From Paraglomus occultum (Eukaryota > Glomeromycota > Glomeromycetes > Paraglomerales > Paraglomeraceae): a stretch of 39,578 nucleotides of DNA. Location: assembly GCA_910592205.1 (NCBI GenBank), contig CAJVPJ010000151.1:1-39578 (forward strand), in the 5' to 3' direction. Shown here in pieces: positions 32,521 to 39,578 of this stretch. Position 1 is the first letter of the stretch, and every line of letters begins with the position of its first letter. Both the position numbers and the translations under genes were made by a program. The notes beneath the pieces were generated by a model that made no database searches, was not told the DNA's origin, and saw nothing but the letters and a program-made list of their open reading frames with translations.

Positions 32521-33464
32521 ACAAATAATATCATTCTTGTATTCTTATTCCTATTCCAAATAAAGATATCAATCTTTGCTATTTAATCAAGTTCGAGCGA
32601 ACAACTCCTATTGTTTAAAAAAAGGTGAGGATGGTGTATAAGTCGTTTGAGGATGTACTCTTAATCGACTCTTTTCTTAACGGTTGCGTTCTTGTCTGGA
32701 AGTTATCGTCGGGTGATTTTTGAGGAATTTAGGGAATAGTATTAGTGAAAAAATAACTATAAACAAGCGGTTCAAAATACACAAATATAAACTCATTTTA
32801 CATTGTCTATACCGACTTCAAATTGGTGAAGATATAATGTTTTGTCCCATACTGTAATGGTTGTCGCGTTAGAGCGTCGACTTACAAGAGAATTACTCTC
32901 AAAAGCGAGCTTTTGTAATTCTGAAATGTACTAATAAAAAGACATGAACTAAATACGTCGATTGAGTTGAAAAACGTTAGAGTTAAAGTACTGTTTTTCG
33001 TATACTAAAGACACGAGAAGACCAACTTGTGGGAAAATTAGTTGCATCAGGAAAATAACCAAACCAAAATCGACTTAAAGTACCAGACTTTAAATATTGA
33101 GGTATAGTTTTGATAATAAAGACTAAATAGTTGCTATTCTATGTAACAGTTTTTTCACTGTTTTATTAGTGTATGCCTTTTTTTAAGTGCACACAAATGC
33201 CTAGTCTCGAAAGCGTGCACTTATGAAAGTATTTAGCTGTAATTAATACTTAGTTAGTCGAACGATAAAAGCGGCGGTAGTTTTGCTTGTCATTATCTTT
33301 AGTTTGTAATCTGGATTTCATTCTTCATAAAACAATATACATATTTGACATTAATTATTCCTGCTTACTTGGTGATTTCGATTGCTGTATAATTTACGGG
33401 TTTGGCCAATTCTCAAAATTGGTAAATGCGATTATTAATTATTAATGAACGCTTACTTTGACAT

Positions 33465-33920
33465 TTACAAATTCCTCCGCAAAGAACGGATTATCCCATC
33501 AATAGAGGGTGGAGGCGCACCATGAGAAACAGACTGATAATTGGGGAAATTACGAGTATATTTAGAGCCGGAAAGGTTACCAACCGTATTAACGATTGGA
33601 ATTACTGGACGCCTTTCTCTCGCAGTATTTAGTTTGACCACAACGTTGAGCTTTGAACTGACATAATTTATCCTTGTAAGTATAAAATATTGCCCTCCGC
33701 GATATATCAGAGTATTATAATATTATCTTGTAATTACGGTCTGAAGTCGATAGTAATAATTTGTATTATAATCGTCATGATAGATTCTCAAACAAATTAA
33801 TAAATTGTTAGAGTCCGTCTTGCCAATAACTACAATCAATGTTCTATTTGGCAAAGCAATTCCGTAAAAATCCATTGGTAGACTTACCCTTTGCTGTCCT
33901 AAATTAGTAAACGATGAGTG
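33465..33920 (-). pseudogene. Coding-like open run broken by one stop, unrecognised
   Basis: On the minus strand one frame stays open from 33920 to 33465 except for a single TAA at 33725-33723. It reads SLPMDFYGIALPNRTLIVVI before the stop, and TARERRPVIPIVNTVGNLSG and VSHGAPPPSIDGIIRSLRRN after it. Base composition is less AT-rich than its surroundings. I do not recognise a family. It may be a decayed gene, exons of a real gene, or chance; a GTAAGT at 33887-33882 on this strand could be a donor but no phase-matched acceptor removes the stop. Confidence 0.2.
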
Positions 33921-35154
33921 TTAATGAGACGTATAGAGAGCCTCTGTTTACTCAATGATAACATTGAAATATGTCACACTGTAACCAAACTACTTTCTAT
34001 TATTAACCCTAGTAAAGAGATATACGTTATGAGCATTTAATTATAGATAACTTGAAAATATAAAGTTTTTATAAGGTTTCTGTACAAATATTAAAACATA
34101 AAGTTTGTTGGCTAAACGTTTTGTGTTATGTCATAATTAGCAGTTTGGTAATAATTCTTTTTTTAATGTTTGACCTTTGAAATACAACAAAACAAGCGTT
34201 ACGTTTTAAAACGTTTTTGTTAAATAATTTTCCCTTCGCAAGAACGACTGAAATGGATATGTTTTATGCAATATTAGTTTTGAACCCGACAAAAACTAGT
34301 AGATAGTATGTAATCTTACACATGGGGTTTTGAATGCCACATTTGTTTAATATAACATTTCACATACTTGCTATTCAGACATGTCGAGCGAAGAAATTGA
34401 CGCGATCTGAGAACTGTAACATTAACCAAGCCCTTCATATATATATTAATATGATAGGATTTACAATATGTAACAACAAGCGAACAACGTTTTTGGCGAA
34501 AGTTTTAGAGTGCTGTCATTACGCTAAAACTAATTAGTATTATATGCGCAATAAAGAACACAAAGAACAAATTCTATTCTGATCACCCAGCGCTATTATA
34601 TTCTTCGGCCTTATTTAGTTTTCGTGCATATTATATTTTCGCCAATGGCGATGAGAATAAAAAGGATACAATTAATCACTTGGCAAACAATGTCTTATCC
34701 TAAATGTCAAAATCTATTCTTTTCCCAAAAAAGCAGACTTGATTACACTATACCCGAACTTTTTGCTTATTGCTCAAATAAATGAGTTGGATCGTCTGAA
34801 ATGATCGATAGGGTGCAAAATTGCACAGTGCATTTATTGACGTGGCAAGTAAGGTTGATTATGATCATAACAACATACAGTCGTGCATACTTGGAACGAT
34901 TTAATTATATGCATCCAACCCCAGCCAAATTTGTCGGATTTTCGATCTATTGACAAAAGCTCGGTTATTTTTTAGCCAGTACACATCTCAATATGAATAA
35001 CAAGAAATTCACAATGTGTTACAATTTGACTTACAAGACAATTACATGCTACAAAATTTTTATAGTAAGTAATTCCAAAAGCATACGATAATGTTGACTT
35101 TCGGCGAAACTTAATATTACTTTGTGCGAATAATTAAAAGATCTGTTGGATACA

Positions 35155-35366
35155 ATGGCAGTTTTGGAGAAATCAGAATATTTGTTAAACAAGAATAGTA
35201 TCTTGGGATGAGAAGATTAAATAAAAGAGCAAAGACTTTGATAATAGATAAAGATAGTACGCATTACAATAATCAAGAAGAGGCTGACCAAGACTCGATT
35301 AAAGAGTTTTCTAATAATATGTCTCAATTGACAAGCGAGTTATCGATTATTAGTTCTTTATTCTAA
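35155..35366 (+). pseudogene. Short Glu/Asn/Lys-rich coding-like run with one frameshift, unrecognised
   Basis: ATG at 35155 opens MAVLEKSEYLLNKNSILG, then stops; one base over, an ATG at 35208 opens a 52-codon frame (MRRLNKRAKTLIIDKDS..., ending SELSIISSLF). The two read as one peptide with a single shift. No family recognised; chance is quite possible. Confidence 0.15.
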
Positions 35367-36240
35367 GACCAGAAAACTGTTTTTTATTCCGCTTTTTTTT
35401 TCACATATAAACTTAGTATTGTATATTCAACCCCAAAATAGATGATGCGTTTTATAATTTTTTAAAATGGTCGAGCACTTTTGCTTTCGAGAATACTTGA
35501 TTATAACAAACGCGCCGATATATTGCGCCTTACAAATTTGTGCACCGTTGTGCGTAGATTATAAAAGACTTGAGTAACCATACAGAACGTTTGCATATTA
35601 CGTCGTTAACAAGTTGACTATGGAATATATTTTGTTTCATATCTTTCTTTTTCTGCATCAATATTCGTATTCTCTTATTGCTTTTGCTAGCCAATAATAA
35701 TTTAATTTTTGAATGCCTTTCGTGTCGCCGATTTCAGCCGAAACTTTTAATTTTATTTTTTTTTGTGCATTCATGCAATTGACAATACAAAGAGCAATGC
35801 AAAGTACATGGTACAACATCAACAGATCTGTAGCACGTACACAATCCATTGACCACAAATGGAATTTTAGAATAGGAATGCAGAGAAGCATATGTTTCAG
35901 AAGCGTTTGTTTCTATTTCGTTATTATTTTATTGGGTTTCACACAATCTTATAACAGTCATATATGGCCCCATATACTCTAAAGTTTCTAAACAATTTAT
36001 TAGACTTATACGCATATCTTAGTAATTATGAATTATAGTAATATCCGAGATGTAGCTACAATTCTCTATTTGTTAGCCGTCGTAAGCTGCTTATTTCTTT
36101 CGTTTATTCTAATAGTCCTTAGCATTTTCTTTGACATATTCGTATTACGATAGTCATACCCCCAAAAATACTAGCAAATGTCCAAGGTTTCAAAAGAAAA
36201 AGGCAAATATAAACAAATGAATAAAGTGTATATATAACAA

Positions 36241-36264
36241 AAAGTAAAGTAAAGTAAAGTAAAG
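36241..36264. repeat. (AAAGT)n microsatellite
   Basis: Four full AAAGT units plus AAAG, about 70 bp downstream of the end of HMG gene 2 (minus strand). Confidence 0.9.
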
Positions 36265-36331
36265 AGAATATGTATATAATATATGAAAAAGAAAATCTCC
36301 AACAGCGATTGTCAATACCCGATTGTAAAAA

Positions 36332-37351
36332 TTAGTTGTGTATATCATATTCGGACGATGTGTCAGATGGAGGATACATTACGAATGTATCATCTTCGTA
36401 TAACGAGAATGTGTAATCTTCAAAGACATATTGAATATGAGTCGGGGATATAGGGCTAGTCGAACAAGAATACGGTACCGATATCTGCAAAGGTGTGAGT
36501 TGTTGGTTGAGACAGAACGGATTTACCAACGGGCTGGATTCATCAGGCGAATAATTATCAGAATCAGGAAAGATGATCTGAGGTGGATAAAGAGACGGCG
36601 GTGTTGATAAGCCACTATAATCTGAGATTGGAGACTGTTGCATCGTTTGTTGCTGTGAATGGAGAGCTACCGAGTCTTCAGCGTATGGCACAAGATATAT
36701 TTCGTGTAAATTCTGCGTTGATGGTATCGTTTCGGGAACAGTGTTGGTCGGTGTGGTGCTAATCGGTGACAAGTCAACCGGTGACTGCAACGGTGATAGC
36801 ACAATGTTAGAATCGCTGTTTTCCAGTTCGGCTTCGCGGTGCTTTCCATTCGGTCGACTTTTCTTGGGTTTTTTGTTTGCTCTTCTCGGTGTGTATTTAT
36901 AGTCCGGATACTTTTCTCTGTGTTTTCTCGCACCTTTTCTCTGCAATAGCATAAAATAGTGCTTCTCTTCCTCGGACAGCAACTTCCATGCTTCTTTTGC
37001 TTTCGGTGCTAAAAAAGCAGCATCTAATTGGAGGTTCTGGTTTTCTGCTCGAAATCTCGCTTCGAAATCCCTTCTGAACAGTAAAAATCTGTTCAACGGT
37101 CGAGGTATTTTGCTGGCTGATTTACGTTTCCCGGGAGCGAACAAAGCCTCTTCGGTGAGTGTTAATTGATACGGAGGGTTTTCTTGAATTCGGCGATCTT
37201 CTTCAGTTTCTTGATCATTCTGAAAGAGTAAAACACCGTCTGGACGTGCGTAGTTTCTGTTACTATTTGATAAGGTAGATGACAATGTTTGGGAACGGTA
37301 TGGATGATAGCGATTATCTCTGCGTTGTTGTTGCGACATTTTTTTTTTCAA
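36332..37351 (-). CDS. MATA-type HMG-box protein, gene 2
   Basis: Single-exon gene, 339 aa, same family as gene 1. N-terminus basic and Gln/Ser-rich (ATG at 37351; a second ATG four codons on, at 37339, is also possible); family block ENPPYQLTLTEEALFAPGKR at about 57-76; HMG box about 82-160, with IPRPLNRFLLFRRDFEARF, PKAKEAWKLLSEEEKHYF and KYPDYKYTPRRANKKPKK, ending in a strong basic nuclear-localisation-like stretch. After the box about 175 residues rich in Ser, Pro, Thr and Gln (for example STPPSLYPPQ) look like a disordered activation-type region, then a Tyr/Asp-rich acidic end. It is a plausible transcription factor. A TATA box lies about 60 bp upstream of the start. Points toward gene 1 across 6.7 kb. 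Confidence 0.9.
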   Translation of the reverse strand: MKKKMSQQQRRDNRYHPYRSQTLSSTLSNSNRNYARPDGVLLFQNDQETEEDRRIQENPPYQLTLTEEALFAPGKRKSASKIPRPLNRFLLFRRDFEARFRAENQNLQLDAAFLAPKAKEAWKLLSEEEKHYFMLLQRKGARKHREKYPDYKYTPRRANKKPKKSRPNGKHREAELENSDSNIVLSPLQSPVDLSPISTTPTNTVPETIPSTQNLHEIYLVPYAEDSVALHSQQQTMQQSPISDYSGLSTPPSLYPPQIIFPDSDNYSPDESSPLVNPFCLNQQLTPLQISVPYSCSTSPISPTHIQYVFEDYTFSLYEDDTFVMYPPSDTSSEYDIHN

Positions 37352-37411
37352 GTTATCTCGTTTGGATTTTTGCTTGTCGAAATTGAAATTTTCTGCGAGC
37401 TGGACTCGCGC

Positions 37412-37419
37412 TATTTATA
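37412..37419 (-). promoter_or_regulatory. TATA box of HMG gene 2
   Basis: TATAAATA on the minus strand in the context AGTATAAATAGCGCG, 61 bp before the ATG at 37351. Position and context are those of a core promoter. Confidence 0.6.
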
Positions 37420-38156
37420 CTTTTTGTTGGTTGCGGAGTTCTGGGATTCAAGTAATGTTCTTTATTTTGTTTGTGTGTCGTTGTACCACAGATATGGAAA
37501 TACAATAGACTACGACGCAGTAAATTACCCATTAAATGTATGCTATGTGCATCATATTGTGCGTTCATTGTCTTTGATTTTTCTGCATATTTAATTGTAT
37601 ACTAACGAATTATGTCTGACATCATAAGTAATTCCGGGCATGCAAGTCCGATCATCCAAATTTGCTAATGCGTAGCAACGTTCGAGCACATGGACTCTTA
37701 AAAGAACGCACCATGCAGATTATATCCATACTGTCGGAATGACGTCCGGTTTCCAATGTCTAGAAAGCGTTATAATTTCGATGAGAATACGTTTAAAGTA
37801 AGAAATGGGAATATATTCTATACCACATGTCATTAAAATGTATTCATTTCCTTGTAGTAACTAGTACGTCACTGTTTTTGATTATCTTCTAGAGAGTATT
37901 TCCATAAAGTTTGAATCGAACCATCTCCCCCCCCCCTTAATCCTTCCAAAAGGAATTCCGTTGGACCAATCATCAACTACATTGCGCCATTTGTTTCTGT
38001 GGCGGGACAAACGCCCCAATTTAAATCGGGTTGGTCTAGGGGGCGTATCATTAATTAGAGGAACATTCCATCAACTTGAGAACTGCTATTGGTTAAATCA
38101 TAACAATTCGTAACACTACTTTCGTAGTACATCATGCACACTGTGGCTGGTAATGT
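37420..38156. other. Upstream region of HMG gene 2
   Basis: No gene supported. A run of eleven C (37928-37937 region), a CCAAT at 37966-37970 and a GC-rich stretch (to about 38050) look promoter-like and could serve a plus-strand transcript starting near 38.1 kb. Confidence 0.3.
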
Positions 38157-38428
38157 ATGGTGTGGCGTTTTGAAACACGAGGGGTGGCTAGTGATAGTAC
38201 GACTGTGGCGGTAAGGAAAACCGAACTAGTTAAGGCCGGAAATGCGTTTGTTTCTCGTCTTTTTATGGCCCGATTTGGATTTGACGAACTTTTCCCAACA
38301 TAATGCTTCTTTGTTAAGAATATGGCGTGAGAATAAAATTTTGTTTTTTGACTTTGCAGGTTCCTGCAACCAATAATGAATTGATTCCCATAAGTTTACG
38401 ACATACAAATTGTAAACATTTTTTTTGA
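38157..38428 (+). CDS. Possible short spliced gene, unrecognised
   Basis: ATG at 38157 opens MVWRFETRGVASDSTTVA; GTAAGG at 38211 and TTTTTTGACTTTGCAG ending at 38359 would make a 149-nt intron in phase 0, and the next exon reads VPATNNELIPISLRHTN and stops at 38426-38428 (40 residues in all). Read without the intron, the first frame is open for 48 codons and ends FGFDELFPT. A further open run in the same frame follows the stop (from about 38429). No family recognised. On the minus strand the same DNA also has open frames (38638-38456, 38459-38226), so the strand is not secure. Confidence 0.2.
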
Positions 38429-39155
38429 ACAACGTGTCTCTTCGGATATAACATGTCATTGATCCTCGCTCATCAAGTACTTAGACGGCAGATAAGACTT
38501 AATGCTTGGATAAACGAGGACCTCTGGGTAATCGAGATCATTGTAATATGCATGCATGTTGACAACAAAAAAAAAAACAAAACGAATGTTGTGAAAGCTA
38601 GTTAGTTTATTGAACTGCATTAGGGAGATACAACCCACAAGTTAATTCGAACAGTTATACGTTTACTAACTTTGTTCAACATATAAAGAACATAAAATAA
38701 AACTGTGGTGGCCGAACATCCATCTTATCGACAGAGAGTCACATCTTTGATGATCATTCCTATTTCTGAGATGAATGCTGTCAAAGGCATTCTGCAAGTA
38801 GCATGCCCCAACTGCACAGTCTGCTAAGTACCACACACTTTTCGACTCTACATTTTGTCTAGTTCTCTAAAAGCTTACTTTCATAATATGCGAACTTTTT
38901 TGTTTTCCTTCAAGTCAGTGTTGGACGCCTCGGCGTCGTTTGAAATCTTCTGACACAGCATAACGTCTACAACGACCATTTGAGTAACAGTTGACGGACA
39001 TTTTGACCGAAAATACTAAAAATGACCTAAGAATGACGCTTTTGTCGATTAGGTTAAAACGAACGTCATAAGTAAAAACTATTTATGCTGGCATTCGAGT
39101 TCAACATACAGTTGCTAATCTGTATCATTGGTATTATTGGTATTATTGCTCAATC
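38429..39155. other. Intergenic stretch before the satellite
   Basis: No gene supported. Just before the satellite, GGTATTATT is repeated twice (39130-39147). Confidence 0.35.
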
Positions 39156-39578
39156 ACAACATCTTTCCATTTGAAAAAGTCTCGATTGGCAACTTACTGC
39201 TTCCGCTCTCCATTCGAAAAAGTCTCGATTGGTTACTTACTGCTTACATTTATAACATCTTCCATTTGGAAAAGTCTCGATTGGCTAATTACTGTTCACT
39301 CACATCTTTCCATTTGAAAAAGTCTCGATTGGCTACTAACTGCCTACACTCACAACATCTTTCCGTTTGAAAAAGTCGATTGGCTAATTACTGTTCACTC
39401 ACAACATCTTTCCGTTTGAAAAAGTCTCGATTGGCAACTTACTGCTACGCTCACAACATCTTTACATTTGAAAAGTCTCAATTGGCAACTTACTGCTTAC
39501 ATTATAACATCTTCCATTTGGAAAAGTCTCGATTGGCTAATTACTGTTCACTCACATCTTTCCATTTGAAAAAGTCTC
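39156..39578. repeat. Tandem satellite, ~50-bp units, running off the right edge
   Basis: At least eight units plus a partial one, each with the core CATTTGAAAAAGTCTCGATT followed by GGC(A/T)A(A/C)(T)TACTG and a variable spacer ending CACAACATCTTTC. Core spacing is 43-52 bp. The stretch from 39238 recurs from 39491 with one base missing (253-bp period, five monomers), so a higher-order repeat is present. The array continues past the window. An 80-codon open frame through it is a repeat by-product. Confidence 0.95.

Larger units (their letters stand above)
32521..36331. other. Gene-poor stretch between Tc1 relic and HMG gene 2
   Basis: Long AT-rich region with no confirmed gene; see the two weak coding-like entries inside it (33465-33920 and 35155-35366). 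The end holds the 3' UTR of HMG gene 2. Confidence 0.4.

Noticed and set aside
32868-32930. tRNA-like string (GCGTTAGAGCGTCGACTTACAAG)
   Set aside because: Resembles a D-arm and anticodon region, but no acceptor stem pairing and no TTCRA T-loop at the right distance could be found.
39128-39370. 80-codon open frame with repeated FHLKKSRLA peptides
   Set aside because: Produced by the satellite monomers; unit length is not a multiple of three throughout, and the frame ends inside the array.
39156-39578. CRISPR array
   Set aside because: Repeat units and spacers are both repetitive and diverged with no unique spacers, and the host is a eukaryote; it is a satellite.

Overview
The window looks like nuclear DNA of an early-diverging fungus, most plausibly an arbuscular mycorrhizal fungus (Glomeromycotina). 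Reasons: the sequence is AT-rich; genes carry short spliceosomal introns (mostly 80-160 nt, GTATGT/GTAAGT-type donors); the conserved genes are fungal (YPD1 phosphotransfer protein, RHO1, riboflavin-pathway RIB3, POP7, VPS60); there are two unspliced MATA-type HMG-box genes, a family known to be expanded in these fungi; and wide gene-poor stretches hold decayed Tc1/mariner and pogo/Tigger-like DNA transposons. The species call is inference. Exon structures were worked out by hand from splice motifs, reading phase and family conservation; no transcript or database evidence was available. Layout, left: POP7 (RNase P/MRP subunit, minus, cut by the left edge) and a BMT5-like 25S rRNA methyltransferase (plus) diverge from a 115-bp shared promoter. 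Then come a possible tiny spliced membrane-protein gene at 2.5 kb, YPD1 (3.2-3.9 kb) and RHO1 (5.9-7.3 kb, five exons). From 7.3 to 13.5 kb there is no gene I can support, but there is an A-rich decayed coding stretch, a pair of direct repeats and a short inverted-terminus element. Middle: VPS60/CHMP5 (plus, six exons) and RIB3 (minus, five exons) are tail to tail with 192 bp between them. Next is a small hairpin whose arms each carry a TGACGTCA site, then a transposon pile-up (17.6-20.5 kb): the end of a pogo/Tigger-like element followed by one Tc1-like element inserted inside another at a TA dinucleotide. A single-exon SpoU-family RNA 2'-O-methyltransferase gene (minus) lies at 22.8-23.8 kb. 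Right: a MITE-like element with tandemly repeated arms (25.7 kb), a MATA-HMG gene (plus, 28.8-29.6 kb), a decayed Tc1-like element (minus, 31.6-32.5 kb), a second MATA-HMG gene (minus, 36.3-37.4 kb) facing the first, and at the right edge a tandem satellite of about 50-bp units with a 253-bp higher-order period. The conserved genes are housekeeping functions (rRNA and tRNA processing, osmosensing phosphorelay, cell-wall/polarity GTPase, endosomal sorting, riboflavin synthesis) with no sign of a single operon-like system. The accessory interest is in the transposon nesting, the repeat structures and the HMG pair.
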